Below, piece after piece: positions 41,286-50,355 of a DNA stretch of 64,000 nucleotides; within the stretch, counting starts at the first letter, position 1, and each line of letters begins with the position of its first letter. Made by a program: the position numbers and the translations under genes. Origin of the DNA: Chloroflexota bacterium (GTDB lineage Bacteria; Chloroflexota; Anaerolineae; UBA2200; JACIWT01); the NCBI GenBank assembly GCA_014360825.1, contig JACIWT010000009.1, positions 62,001 through 126,000 of the forward strand. The letters run 5' to 3'. The notes under the pieces were generated by a model, which searched no databases, had not been told where the DNA came from, and worked only from the letters and a program-made list of their open reading frames with translations.

Positions 41286-43856
41286 ATGGTTGATAACAGG
41301 CTATACGCTGAAGTTGTAGTCCACACCCCGTTGGGGCGTCGCGTGGTCCGCTCTGCGCCTGTCCCTCAAGCCGAGGATACAGATAACTTACCTCCACCAG
41401 CCTCTTTTCATTACTCTATCCCAGATGCCCTTCGGAATGAAATTCTGGTTGGGCACCTCGTTTGGGTGCCATTTGGTTCCCGTCAACTGCAGGGTGTAGT
41501 GTTGTCGCTCTCCGACACGTCTCCTGTAGCCGAAACGCGCGATATTTTAGCCCTCCTGGATCCTCAACCTGTTCTCACCCCGTACCAGATCGCCTTGGCG
41601 CGTTGGATCAGCGAGTATTACATGGCTCCACTACACTTAGCGATTTGGAACATGCTACCACCGGGCATTGGCTATCGTGAGAGCGTGATATTAACCTTAG
41701 CAGAAAGCGTGCCAGACCCAACCCGGCTTTCGCCTATGCAGCAGAAGGTTGTAGATCTCCTGCGTTCACGCGGCTCGCTGAACACGCGTCAACTCAGCCG
41801 GTTTCTGCGCGATGAGGATTGGCGCAGTGCTGTGGAAGGATTGGTCCGTCAAGGTGTCCTTCGCAGATCGCGAGAAATCCAGGGTCCACGCGCTAGGCCG
41901 CGGCAAGAAGAAGTAATACGTCTGACAGCAGCGGGTCGGGATTTTTCTCTAGATGATTTGCGAGGGGCGAAACAGCGTGTCCTGCTCGACTACCTGCAAG
42001 GCCGAATGCAGGGTGATTGGGTCCCGGTGGCAGCAGTGCTTACTGAGACTGGCACAACTCGCGCTCAACTGCGTGGTCTGTTGGAGCGGGGGTTGATCGA
42101 GTGGCGATCACAGGAGGTGCGTGCTGCCTTGCAGGTGGGCTGCGAGTTCGCCCCCACCGCCCCGCCCCGCTTCACCCCTGAGCAGGAGATGGCCTGGCGG
42201 GAGATCGCTGGGGCACTGGAAGCACAGAGACATCGGGTCTTCCTTCTCCATGGAGTCACCGGCAGTGGCAAGACGGAAATTTACCTTCGTGCTGTGGGAG
42301 AAGTGTTGGCTAGGGGGTTAGGAGCCATCGTCCTGGTGCCTGAGATTGCGTTGACTCCCCAGACTATCCGGCGCTTCACAGCCCGTTTTCCCGGCCATGT
42401 AGCGACTTTGCACAGCAATTTGACCGTTCACGAGCGTTACAGCCAGTGGTTGCGGGTACGTAGTGGAGAGGCCAGCGTTGTGGTGGGCTCAAGATCAGCG
42501 GTCTTCGCACCAGTCGCCAATCTCGGTCTCATTGTGGTGGATGAGGAACATGAATGGTCTTATAAGCAAGACCAGACTCCATACTATCACGCCCGCGATG
42601 TCGCCATCCAACTTGGCAGGATAGCCAATGTTCCAGTCATTCTCGGGAGCGCCACACCCGACGTAGGATCTTATTACCGCGCTGTGCAGGGTGAATACAC
42701 CCTGCTCGAATTACCACAGCGCATACTGGGACATCGCCGCCAACTGGAAAAGCAGGCTGACCAGCGCCATATCTCGGCTCCTTTTCCTGAACGGATTGGA
42801 GGAGATGATGAGGGTATTCGCTATATGGAGTTGCCGCCAGTTTTGGTAGTGGACTTGCGCCAAGAACTTCGTGCGGGGAACCGCGGTATCTTCAGCCGAG
42901 CGTTGCAGAAGGCCATGAGCGAAGCCCTGAGTGCGGGCGAGCAGGTCATTCTCTTCCTCAACCGCCGGGGGGCCGCTACCTTCGTTATGTGTCGGGACTG
43001 TGGTCACGTGCTACGTTGCCCTCGCTGCAACGTTTCCCTCACTTATCATGGCGAGGGCCATAATCTCATCTGCCATCACTGCAATTACCGGCTGCCGATG
43101 CCCGATGCTTGTCCGCAGTGTATGAGCGCGCGGATCAAGTTCTTTGGCATAGGGACGCAGAAGGTGCAAGAGGTAACAGAAGCAACTTTTCCAGGAGTGC
43201 GGACCTTACGCTGGGATCGGGACGTGACCGGAGCGGCAGGCTCTCATGAGCGCATCCTCGAAAAGTTCATCAACCATGAGGCCGACGTACTCATCGGCAC
43301 ACAGATGATTGCCAAGGGGTTGGATTTGCCGCTGGTTACGTTAGTTGGTGTGGTTAGTGCCGATACTGCCCTCCATCTACCTGATTTCCGCGCCATTGAA
43401 CGCACATTTCAGATTCTCACCCAGGTTGCTGGGCGTGCTGGGCGTAGTGTATTGGGCGGCAAAGTGATCATCCAAACGTATAACCCGCAACATTACTGTA
43501 TCCAGGCCGCAAGTCGCCATGACTATAAAGCCTTTTACCAACAGGAGATGGCGTGCCGCCGCGAACTATGGTATCCTCCTTTCAGTCAACTAGTGAGGCT
43601 TGTCTATGTGCATCGTAGCGCCAGAGCCTGCCGCGAGGAGGCCAAGCGGATGCATCGCATTTTGCTCCACAAAATCAAGCGCCTGGGGTTGCCGGAGACG
43701 GATCTGGTTGGCCCTGCGCCCTGTTTCCTGACCCGATTGCGTGGCCGCTATCGCTGGCAGATCGTGGTATGCAGCAAAGATCCCCACGCGCTCTTGTCTG
43801 GTGTACCACTGCCTCTGGGCTGGCGTGTGGACGTCGACCCGGTGAGCCTGCTATGA
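41286..43856 (+). CDS. priA: Primosomal replication helicase PriA
   Basis: 3'-5' helicase that restarts stalled replication forks. 856 residues. An N-terminal 3'-BD/winged-helix region (residues to about 290) is followed by the helicase core: Walker A HGVTGSGKTEIYLRAV, VPEIALTPQTIRRF, DEEHEWSYKQDQ, GSATPDV. The zinc-binding insert shows CRDCGHVLRCPRCNVSL, CHHCNY and CPQC. Later motifs are IGTQMIAKGLDLPLVTLVGVV and QVAGRAGR. Complete. It ends in a 4-base overlap with the next gene. Confidence 0.96.
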   Translation: MVDNRLYAEVVVHTPLGRRVVRSAPVPQAEDTDNLPPPASFHYSIPDALRNEILVGHLVWVPFGSRQLQGVVLSLSDTSPVAETRDILALLDPQPVLTPYQIALARWISEYYMAPLHLAIWNMLPPGIGYRESVILTLAESVPDPTRLSPMQQKVVDLLRSRGSLNTRQLSRFLRDEDWRSAVEGLVRQGVLRRSREIQGPRARPRQEEVIRLTAAGRDFSLDDLRGAKQRVLLDYLQGRMQGDWVPVAAVLTETGTTRAQLRGLLERGLIEWRSQEVRAALQVGCEFAPTAPPRFTPEQEMAWREIAGALEAQRHRVFLLHGVTGSGKTEIYLRAVGEVLARGLGAIVLVPEIALTPQTIRRFTARFPGHVATLHSNLTVHERYSQWLRVRSGEASVVVGSRSAVFAPVANLGLIVVDEEHEWSYKQDQTPYYHARDVAIQLGRIANVPVILGSATPDVGSYYRAVQGEYTLLELPQRILGHRRQLEKQADQRHISAPFPERIGGDDEGIRYMELPPVLVVDLRQELRAGNRGIFSRALQKAMSEALSAGEQVILFLNRRGAATFVMCRDCGHVLRCPRCNVSLTYHGEGHNLICHHCNYRLPMPDACPQCMSARIKFFGIGTQKVQEVTEATFPGVRTLRWDRDVTGAAGSHERILEKFINHEADVLIGTQMIAKGLDLPLVTLVGVVSADTALHLPDFRAIERTFQILTQVAGRAGRSVLGGKVIIQTYNPQHYCIQAASRHDYKAFYQQEMACRRELWYPPFSQLVRLVYVHRSARACREEAKRMHRILLHKIKRLGLPETDLVGPAPCFLTRLRGRYRWQIVVCSKDPHALLSGVPLPLGWRVDVDPVSLL

Positions 43857-44323
43857 CGGAGAGCACGCAACCGCGCTTCGTGGCTGATGCCATGTTAGGC
43901 ACCCTTGCCAAATGGCTCCGCATTCTCGGTTACGATACACTTTACGATCCTCGCGCGGATGACAATGAACTGGTACGTCTGGCTCGGGCAGAGGATCGAC
44001 TGCTCCTGACCCGGGATGTAAGCCTAGCCCGGCGACGCGGCGTGCGTACCCTCTTCATTACCAGCGAAGATCTGGAAGACCAACTCCGCCAAGTCTGCAG
44101 AGAGGCGCGTCTCAACACCAATAGCCCTTTCTCTCGTTGTCCTGTTTGCAACACACCCCTTGAAGATGTGCCACGAGGCGAAGCATGGGGGCAAGTGCCG
44201 CCCTATGTTTTTCAATCGCATGAGCGCTTTGCCCTATGTCCGCAATGCAATCAATTCTATTGGCAGGGCACCCATTGGGATAATATGCGTGCCCGCTTGC
44301 GCCGCCTAGAGGATTTCGGTTGA
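43853..44323 (+). CDS. Mut7-C family PIN-like RNase domain protein
   Basis: Protein of 156 residues. The N-terminal PIN-like half shows FVADAMLGTLAKWLRILGYDT (first Asp), DDNELVRLARAEDRLLLTRDVSLA (TRD motif) and is followed by a zinc ribbon, RCPVCNTPLEDV...ALCPQCNQFYWQGTHWDNM. This is the Mut7-C architecture, predicted to be an RNase; activity is not shown for most members. ATG 43853 overlaps the priA stop (ATGA), so it is translationally coupled to priA. Confidence 0.88.
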   Translation: MTESTQPRFVADAMLGTLAKWLRILGYDTLYDPRADDNELVRLARAEDRLLLTRDVSLARRRGVRTLFITSEDLEDQLRQVCREARLNTNSPFSRCPVCNTPLEDVPRGEAWGQVPPYVFQSHERFALCPQCNQFYWQGTHWDNMRARLRRLEDFG

Positions 44324-44349
44324 ATTTGTCCACCTATTAATGGTATAAT
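44320..44349 (+). promoter_or_regulatory. Promoter of rsfS
   Basis: TTGAAT (44320-44325), 18 bp, TATAAT (44344-44349). The -35 overlaps the stop codon of the upstream gene. Confidence 0.75.
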
Positions 44350-44397
44350 ATTTTTGGTACGAATATCCGGAAGAGCACATTGCAAGGAGGGCGAACG

Positions 44398-44745
44398 CTG
44401 GATTCAGAACAACTGGCCAGGCTGATTGTGGATGCAATTGCGAGCAAACTCGGCTCGGATATCCTGCTACTGGACATCCGCGACATTTCGATCATTGCTG
44501 ACTACTTCGTCATCTGTTCCGGTGAATCTGAGCGACAGCTCCACGCTATTTTCGAAGAACTCTGTTACGGCTTAGAGGACCGGGAGGGGATTTCTGTGTT
44601 GAGCACGGAGGGGACTGAATCCTCGGGATGGATTTTGATGGACTACGGTGCAGTGATCGTGCATATTTTCTCGCCTGAACGCCGCCGTTATTACAATTTG
44701 GAACGCTTGTGGCGCGATGGAAAAACCGTAGTCCGCCTACAATAA
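44398..44745 (+). CDS. rsfS: Ribosomal silencing factor RsfS, probable CTG start
   Basis: Binds L14 of the 50S subunit and blocks subunit joining. 115 residues. The family N-terminus (x)DSEQLARLIVDAI begins at CTG 44398, which lies 7 bases after a strong AAGGAGG (44384-44390). The only in-frame conventional alternative, TTG 44380, lies before that Shine-Dalgarno site and adds residues not in the family. Core motifs: LLDIRDISIIADYFVICSGESERQLHAI, SSGWILMDYGAVIVHIFSPERRRYYNLERLW. CTG initiation is unusual. Usually neighbours nadD, which is absent here. Confidence 0.9.
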   Translation: MDSEQLARLIVDAIASKLGSDILLLDIRDISIIADYFVICSGESERQLHAIFEELCYGLEDREGISVLSTEGTESSGWILMDYGAVIVHIFSPERRRYYNLERLWRDGKTVVRLQ

Positions 44746-44761
44746 GCCCATTATATCCACA

Positions 44762-44787
44762 AGCCCCACAATGAAAAGTGTGGGGCT
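44762..44787. terminator. Hairpin between convergent rsfS and ndk
   Basis: AGCCCCACA (44762-44770) and TGTGGGGCT (44779-44787) form a perfect 9-bp stem around 8 bases. It could end transcription from both sides, although neither strand shows a clear U-tract. Confidence 0.55.
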
Positions 44788-44800
44788 CCATAGTACTCAT

Positions 44801-45250
44801 CTATTCGAATATCCAGCGGTCGTTGGCCCTAGACCAAGTATATATCTCTTCTGACGAGAAGAACAGCCCGATTTCGAAGGCTGCTGTCTCAGGCCCGTCG
44901 GACCCGTGTACGATATTGCGCCCGATTTCCAGGCCGAAGTCGGCACGAATGGTGCCCGGTGTGGCTTCGGCTGGATTAGTTGCTCCCATGGTGCGCCGGA
45001 CGATCTCGATGGCATCATTACCCTCTACCACCATCACCACAATAGGGCTGGAGGTAATGTAATTCAGGAGACCCTCGTAAAAGGGTTTACCTTTGTGCAC
45101 GCCGTAGAGTCGACTGGCTAGTTCTCGGCTGAGATGCAGCATTTTGAGGGCCACGATTTTCAGGCCACGCCGCTCCAGCCGCTTTACCACCTCTCCGATA
45201 AGGCCGCGCTGTACACCATCAGGTTTGACAATCACCAATGTTCGTTCCAT
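44801..45250 (-). CDS. ndk: Nucleoside diphosphate kinase
   Basis: Equilibrates nucleoside tri- and diphosphates through a phosphohistidine. 149 residues. MERTLVIVKPDGVQRGLIGEV, FYEGLLNYITSSPIVVMVVEG, ATNPAEATPGTIRADFGLEIGRNIVHGSDGPETA with the active-site His in NIVHGSD, and C-terminal FFSSEEI. The ATG at 45250 has AGGAGA upstream and gives the normal N-terminus. It follows the TPR gene by 87 bases and may share its transcript. Confidence 0.96.
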   Translation of the reverse strand: MERTLVIVKPDGVQRGLIGEVVKRLERRGLKIVALKMLHLSRELASRLYGVHKGKPFYEGLLNYITSSPIVVMVVEGNDAIEIVRRTMGATNPAEATPGTIRADFGLEIGRNIVHGSDGPETAAFEIGLFFSSEEIYTWSRANDRWIFE

Positions 45251-45337
45251 ACGGTCTCCTGATCTATCTCCATGGGACATAATTTGAGGAGGGTGCGGGT
45301 GCGAAATGCCCCAGCCCGTTTCCTTCCGTGGTGATAC

Positions 45338-46597
45338 TCAATCTACTCGCGCCTGTAACCACCGATAGAGATCGAGTGCCCGCTGCAGTTGCCCAGCCCG
45401 TGCATAAACATCGGCCAGCAGCTCTTTCACTTCCAGATCCTCGGGATGTGCCTCGGATAGCGCCTCTAGATCGGCAATGACTGCATCCATTTGGCCTGAG
45501 GTAGGATAAGCCACGCTCCTATATTCGGCCAGGGCGTCGGATAACCGACCTTCATCACGGTAGAAGCGAGCCAAGGCCAATCTAGTCTCGTTGTCCTTGG
45601 GATTCTCCTGGAGTTTCAACAGGTAGATATCTGCCAGTGAGGGTGGGGCTTCCTCTTCAATAGGCTCAGTGATCATTGGTGTAACGGCCTCCATTTTATC
45701 CTTGGGCTCTTCAACAACTGGCTCAGCGGCAGTGACTTCGGTCAAGGGGAGTTCTGGGCCTGGGGTCGGGGGTGCCGCCGCTTCGGCCTGGATCCCAAGA
45801 GGTGGAGATGGTTGGGGCACTGGTTCTTTCCACTCCAGCCGCGGGATCTCAATCTCGGTAAGGGGAAGCGGTGATTGTTTGCCAAACAGGGCATTTGCCA
45901 TGCGGTTCTCCGGATCCAGGGGGTGGGCCCGTGCCAACACCGCCTGCGCGGCCGTGAATTCGCCCTTGCTGTGTAGGATCTCGCCTAAAATAAGCAATGC
46001 TTTCAGGCAAAGAGGGTGCTTCTCCAAAATGTCCCGGCATAAATCCGCTGCCCGTTCCCGTGCGTTGTCACGCCATAATGCTTCAGCCAACATCACTTGT
46101 AGATCCAAGCGGTCGGGCTCTTGTTCAACGAGATCCTGGAGTTCCCTCAGTGCGGATTGGTATTGCTCGCTCAGCATATACCGCCTGGCCAGTGCAGCCC
46201 GGTTCAATTTTATCTTTGGGGGAGCCTGTCCATCGCGCTGCTCCAGCAGGCGGCGAAGTTCGTCCCGGATTTCTGGTGTGTTAGGAGCCAGTTCGAAAGC
46301 CCGCTCCATCTGGGAGACTGCTTCATGAATATCGCCTTGCGCTTCGTAACTATGGGCAAGTCCTACGTAAGCAAAAGCGTATTCTGGATCACTGAGGAGC
46401 AGGCGGCGGAAGATCTCTGTGGCGGCTCGGAAATCTCTGGCCTGAAGATAGGCTTCGCCCATCACGCGATAGGTCTCAATGTGCTTGGGGTAGCGTTGGA
46501 GGATGTGGCGGCAGATCGCAATGGCTTGGGCGTGCGCACCAGTCCGCGCCAATTCGCGGGCTTCATTGCAGTAAGAGTGCAGTGGTACCCTGGGCAT
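45338..46597 (-). CDS. TPR-repeat protein
   Basis: Protein of 419 residues without signal peptide or membrane helix. Tetratricopeptide repeats fill residues 1 to about 245 (for example AIAICRHILQRYPKHIETYRVMGEAYLQARDF, then AFAYVGLAHSYEAQGDIHEAV) and about 310-419 (LADIYLLKLQENPKDNETRLALARFYRDEGRLSDALAEY). A Pro/Glu-rich linker separates the two arrays. It is a scaffold for protein contacts; partners are unknown. ATG 46597 has AGGAG upstream; an earlier start is possible but lies before that site. Confidence 0.85.
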   Translation of the reverse strand: MPRVPLHSYCNEARELARTGAHAQAIAICRHILQRYPKHIETYRVMGEAYLQARDFRAATEIFRRLLLSDPEYAFAYVGLAHSYEAQGDIHEAVSQMERAFELAPNTPEIRDELRRLLEQRDGQAPPKIKLNRAALARRYMLSEQYQSALRELQDLVEQEPDRLDLQVMLAEALWRDNARERAADLCRDILEKHPLCLKALLILGEILHSKGEFTAAQAVLARAHPLDPENRMANALFGKQSPLPLTEIEIPRLEWKEPVPQPSPPLGIQAEAAAPPTPGPELPLTEVTAAEPVVEEPKDKMEAVTPMITEPIEEEAPPSLADIYLLKLQENPKDNETRLALARFYRDEGRLSDALAEYRSVAYPTSGQMDAVIADLEALSEAHPEDLEVKELLADVYARAGQLQRALDLYRWLQARVD

Positions 46598-46677
46598 TGG
46601 CCGCTCCTTTTTTCTTATGACTTGCAAAGACATCAAGGGCTATGATCCGGCAATGCAGGCCGCATTCGAACACTTCT

Positions 46678-46706
46678 ATTATGCATTGATTTCAGCGAGA
46701 TGTCAA
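46678..46706 (-). promoter_or_regulatory. Promoter of the TPR-ndk unit
   Basis: Reverse strand: TTGACA (46701-46706), 17 bp, CATAAT (46678-46683). The rest of the 388-bp gap (46598-46985) holds only this and the forward promoter at 46846; no gene is seen. Confidence 0.8.
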
Positions 46707-46845
46707 CACTACGCCACCCTGTCCTTCGAATCGCAGAACCGTTTTTGGATTACCCCCGGATGGCTGAGATCTTACCGATGGTTGCGATGCACTATGGTCG
46801 CGGAATTGGAATATCGAACCCTCACCAATGCCCCTGAGCCCATAC

Positions 46846-46874
46846 TTGCACCGAAGCCAATAAGCGTATATAAT
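46846..46874 (+). promoter_or_regulatory. Promoter of the small KOW-like gene
   Basis: TTGCAC (46846-46851), 17 bp, TATAAT (46869-46874). Initiation near 46881 leaves a leader of about 105 bases. Confidence 0.75.
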
Positions 46875-46985
46875 AATTGGAGAACCGAAAAACACTTCAC
46901 TGGCGAGGGTATCTGATTTTTACACGCATCTCTCCTGGCTTATGCTCATCATTTCTTCTGCTGGTCTGCGAGGGAGAAGGTAAAG

Positions 46986-47177
46986 ATGGCACTGGAGTTG
47001 AAACCCGGCATGAGAGTGAAGGTCAAACCAGGGAGGCCTTTTGCGGGCCGCGAAGCCGAGATCCTGGAAATAGGGGCCTCCAGGATCACAGTGAGATTAT
47101 TGCCAGATGGGATGGAAGTCCGCATGCTACTCTACGACGTGGAAGCAGTGGAAGCATTAGAGAAAAAGTCGCAGTAG
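46986..47177 (+). CDS. Small KOW-like protein of 63 residues, unknown function
   Basis: The peptide MALELKPGMRVKVKPGRPFAG, then REAEILEIGASRITVRLLPDG and MEVRMLLYDVEAVEAL, reads like a small beta-barrel of the KOW/SH3 type: a Gly-Arg-Val-Lys-Val strand, a flexible loop and alternating hydrophobic strands. Such domains bind RNA or ribosomal proteins, but I cannot place this one in a family. It has a good promoter, AGGGAGAAGG before the ATG, and a full frame ending just before the convergent mutY, so it is probably real. Confidence 0.75.
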   Translation: MALELKPGMRVKVKPGRPFAGREAEILEIGASRITVRLLPDGMEVRMLLYDVEAVEALEKKSQ

Positions 47178-47186
47178 CCACAAGCA

Positions 47187-48290
47187 TCATTCCACAATTC
47201 CGGGCAGTTTTGTTGCATCTGGGCAACCGGCCTGGTTTCTTAATGCCTCAATGATAGGCTGGTTTGCCCCAGGAAATGCAAATGCCTCTAACTCTTCCAC
47301 CCGAATCCATTTCCACTCCGCGCACCCGATACATTGGGGTGTGCCGCTGAGATACTGACAATGGAATGCATCTAACGTGATGGAAAAGTGAGTGTATGCA
47401 TGCTTTGTAGTTAGAAGGTGCTGCCTCACTATTACTTCGATGCCCAGTTCCTCCCGCACCTCGCGTGATAGTGCCTCTTCGGGCGTCTCACCAGGTTCCA
47501 ATTTGCCGCCTGGAAATTCCCACAAACTCCCTAATAACCCCTTGGGTGGGCGGCGATCAATCAATATCTGGTCACCTTTCCAGATCACGCCGGCCACAAT
47601 ATCATAGTGGGGCAGTTTCCTGCGTTTACGGCGTAGTGGCACTTCACCCTGCATATTCATTGCTCGTGCACGACAAATGTCAGCCAATGGGCACCCTTCG
47701 CAGCGCGGGGTAGTCGGCGAGCAGATCATGGCACCTAGATCCATAAGTGCCTGGTTGAAGTCACCCGCTCTTCCCAGTGGCAAAAGGGACTGGGCTAATG
47801 TAGTCAATCGCCTTTGCGTTGCCGGAAGCGCAGTGTCCTCTTGGATGAGGAACACTCGACATAACACCCGTCTCGCATTCCCATCCACAGCAGATACGTT
47901 CTGGCCAAAAGCGATGCTAAGTATGGACCCAGCGATATAACCGCCAATGCCCGGCAAAGCGATCCACGTCTCCCGGTCTGCTGGAAATTGCCCGTCATAC
48001 TCGGCGACGAGTTGCTGTGCCGCTAAGTGTAAATTCCGCGCTCGGGCATAGTATCCCAGTCCTTCCCAGTATTTCAAGACATCATCCAACGACGCGCTGG
48101 CGAGAGCGTGCACATCCGGGAAACGAGCCAGGAAGCGTTTGTAGTAGGGGATAACGGTCCTCACCTTCGTTTGCGTCAGCATGACTTCGGCTAACCATAT
48201 GTGGTAGGGATCACGGGTATGCCGCCAAGGAAGATCTCGGGAATGGGTCTCATACCACGCCAGAAGCCTGGCTGCGAAATCGTCATTCAT
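47187..48290 (-). CDS. mutY: A/G-specific adenine glycosylase MutY with intact Nudix box
   Basis: Removes adenine mispaired with 8-oxoguanine. 367 residues. HhH-GPD domain with catalytic Glu35 (WLAEVMLTQTKV), helix-hairpin-helix LPGIGGYIAGSIL and Asp136 (SAVDGNARRVL). The [4Fe-4S] site is Cys190-x6-Cys-x2-Cys-x5-Cys206. The C-terminal MutT-like domain usually lacks catalytic residues, but here a full Nudix box G-x5-E-x7-REVREELGI is present (about 262-284). ATG 48290 matches the family N-terminus. Third gene of the reverse rsmI-isomerase-mutY group. Confidence 0.95.
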   Translation of the reverse strand: MNDDFAARLLAWYETHSRDLPWRHTRDPYHIWLAEVMLTQTKVRTVIPYYKRFLARFPDVHALASASLDDVLKYWEGLGYYARARNLHLAAQQLVAEYDGQFPADRETWIALPGIGGYIAGSILSIAFGQNVSAVDGNARRVLCRVFLIQEDTALPATQRRLTTLAQSLLPLGRAGDFNQALMDLGAMICSPTTPRCEGCPLADICRARAMNMQGEVPLRRKRRKLPHYDIVAGVIWKGDQILIDRRPPKGLLGSLWEFPGGKLEPGETPEEALSREVREELGIEVIVRQHLLTTKHAYTHFSITLDAFHCQYLSGTPQCIGCAEWKWIRVEELEAFAFPGANQPIIEALRNQAGCPDATKLPGIVE

Positions 48291-48371
48291 TTTGGATTCC
48301 TTGCGTGTCCTGGCTTTGCCACCAGCAATGGGCATCTGTGCAAAGGCTTCGGGCCAGGGTTTGTGAAACCA

Positions 48372-49436
48372 TCAACTTGCCCGCAGACGCTTCTTCAGGG
48401 CTGTGATGTTGTCCACAGGACTGGGATGTACGCCGTATAACATTGCCAGATAGTAACTCACGTAATCACCGAAATAGATCGTAGAGAGGATTTGAGCCAA
48501 TATGCTCTTGCCTCGTGCTTTGAGGGAGACACATGGCACCCCGAATTCCGCTAGCATTTCTTGAGTGACCTGAAGACGAACTTGATTCCTGGGGGAGAAC
48601 AGGTCGGAGGCGAACCCGATCACGATGAATTTATCCTGCACCCAATCCGGCCCTCTATACCCAGCCACCGAGTTATGATTAAGTTCTGGGATCACTTCGA
48701 AGAAACTCCACGATTTCGCATTTTCATTCAGTTGGCCTTTCCAGCGCCGTGCGGCAGCAGTCAGGTGTTCCGCCCCGTAGATAATCGGCACTCGTCCATG
48801 TAATTTCAGAGCCAGTTGTTTGGCGGGGTTCGCAGCCGTAGGCACACTCGCATCGATCTTGCTTTGTAGCGCCTCCATCTCCGCCACTGCATCCGCGAAG
48901 TCAGTACCGGGGTCAGGGATCAACTCGGACTTATGCAGGATGCTCAATAGCGGGATGACGAAGTAGCCCAAAGCCGCGCGCGGTTGGGAAACGTATCGGA
49001 TGGGCCACAGTGGAATGCCCAGGTCTACGGCCCGCTTCGATAAAGCGCCTCCTCCTGAGATCACTGCCACCATGGATTGGCGGGCCAGAGCATCTTCGAA
49101 TGCACATAAAGTCTCCTCAGTATCTCCAGAGTAACTGCAGGCGATGGCTAGTGTTTGCTGATCTACGAAGGCCGGTAGGGTGTAATCGCGGTTGACGAGC
49201 ACGGGCACGGGGCAGCAGTTGCGCACGGCATCGCTCAGGACGGAACCGCCTATGGCAGAGCCACCCATACCCAAGACTACTACGTCCTTAGGATAGCGGT
49301 AGCGTGGGGGCAGGGCGAATTCTGCACTGTACGCCCAGGCATCCCGACATTGCTGGGGTAATTCGCGGATGCAGCGTAGCATATCCTCGGGATCCAGGCG
49401 GCGGAAAGCATCGGCATCATCTAAATCGGTGACCAT
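48372..49436 (-). CDS. Bifunctional phosphoglucose/phosphomannose isomerase
   Basis: SIS-domain isomerase of 354 residues interconverting fructose-6-phosphate with glucose- and mannose-6-phosphate. VVVLGMGGSAIGGSVL and ACSYSGDTEETLCAFEDAL form the first SIS sugar-phosphate site. A second SIS half follows, with IIYGAEHLTAAARRWKGQLNENAK and the catalytic-type ELNHNSVAGY. The C-terminal segment QILSTIYFGDYVSYYLAMLYGVHPSPVDNI is typical of this PGI/PMI family. It could feed ManC with mannose-6-phosphate through a phosphomannomutase not in this window. Three bases separate it from rsmI. Confidence 0.92.
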   Translation of the reverse strand: MVTDLDDADAFRRLDPEDMLRCIRELPQQCRDAWAYSAEFALPPRYRYPKDVVVLGMGGSAIGGSVLSDAVRNCCPVPVLVNRDYTLPAFVDQQTLAIACSYSGDTEETLCAFEDALARQSMVAVISGGGALSKRAVDLGIPLWPIRYVSQPRAALGYFVIPLLSILHKSELIPDPGTDFADAVAEMEALQSKIDASVPTAANPAKQLALKLHGRVPIIYGAEHLTAAARRWKGQLNENAKSWSFFEVIPELNHNSVAGYRGPDWVQDKFIVIGFASDLFSPRNQVRLQVTQEMLAEFGVPCVSLKARGKSILAQILSTIYFGDYVSYYLAMLYGVHPSPVDNITALKKRLRAS

Positions 49437-49439
49437 CTC

Positions 49440-50288
49440 TCACTCCCTCCCACGACCGTGTTTTTCTATCAGACCCATTTCCAATGCCATCCGGTAGATG
49501 CGCTGACGAGGCCAACCGGAAAGGGAAGCAACCTCTTTTGCCACCGTGAGCGCAGACTCACCGTGAATAAGAAGACCCGCGATCGCCTGGCGCACTCCCT
49601 CCTCGGTCCATTTCTCTCCCTCTGGTGCACCGGCAATGACGAATGTGAATTCTCCCCTGGGAGCCTCGTTCTGAAAATGCGCGATATGGCTGCTCACCGG
49701 ACCCCGCCGAACCTCCTCGTGAATTTTGGTGAGTTCGCGGCCCACCGCCATGGTGCGGTCACCGAGCACAGTTAACACATCGGTCAGGCTGTCCAACAGA
49801 CGGTGGGGAGCCTCAAAGGCCACTAAGGTATAGGGTTCATAGCGCACGGAGGCAAGTAAGCGCTGCCGATCAACGCGTTTACGAGGCAGGAAACCCAGGT
49901 AGATAAAGCGGTCGGCTGGAAGACCGGAGACGGCGAGGGCAGTGATCAGCGCAGAAGGGCCAGGGACGGGGACCACTGGGAAGCCGCTATCCAGAGCAGC
50001 GCGTATTAAACGGTAGCCTGGGTCGGATATGCCGGGCATCCCTGCCTCGGAGACCAAGGCCAGATTCTTATCGGCCAGTGCATGTATGATCTCATCCAGT
50101 CGACGCAATTCATTATGCTCGAAGAAACTCAACATGGGCGTGTGGATGTCGTACCGCGCCAATAACTTGGCAGTGGTTCGAGTATCCTCGGCGACGATCA
50201 GGTCTGCTTCACGCAAAACGCGCAATGCACGCAAAGTGATGTCTTCCAGATTACCGATGGGTGTGGCTACCACAAACAAAGTCCCCAT
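49440..50288 (-). CDS. rsmI: 16S rRNA (cytidine-1402 2'-O)-methyltransferase RsmI
   Basis: SAM-dependent tetrapyrrole-methylase-fold enzyme of 282 residues. Family signatures: LFVVATPIGNLEDITLRALRVL, VAEDTRTTAKLLARYDI, SFFEHNE, VSEAGMPGISDPGYRL, VPGPSALITALAVSGLPADRF and GFLPRK; the C-terminal part shows YRMALEMG. Modifies C1402 in the ribosome decoding centre with RsmH. Own promoter upstream; first gene of the reverse group with the isomerase and mutY. Confidence 0.95.
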   Translation of the reverse strand: MGTLFVVATPIGNLEDITLRALRVLREADLIVAEDTRTTAKLLARYDIHTPMLSFFEHNELRRLDEIIHALADKNLALVSEAGMPGISDPGYRLIRAALDSGFPVVPVPGPSALITALAVSGLPADRFIYLGFLPRKRVDRQRLLASVRYEPYTLVAFEAPHRLLDSLTDVLTVLGDRTMAVGRELTKIHEEVRRGPVSSHIAHFQNEAPRGEFTFVIAGAPEGEKWTEEGVRQAIAGLLIHGESALTVAKEVASLSGWPRQRIYRMALEMGLIEKHGRGRE

Positions 50289-50355
50289 GCTTTCTCCTGG
50301 CGCGGACGTGGCTTACGCCATCTATCCTGGCGTGCCATCGAGGCTCGCGGTGAGA

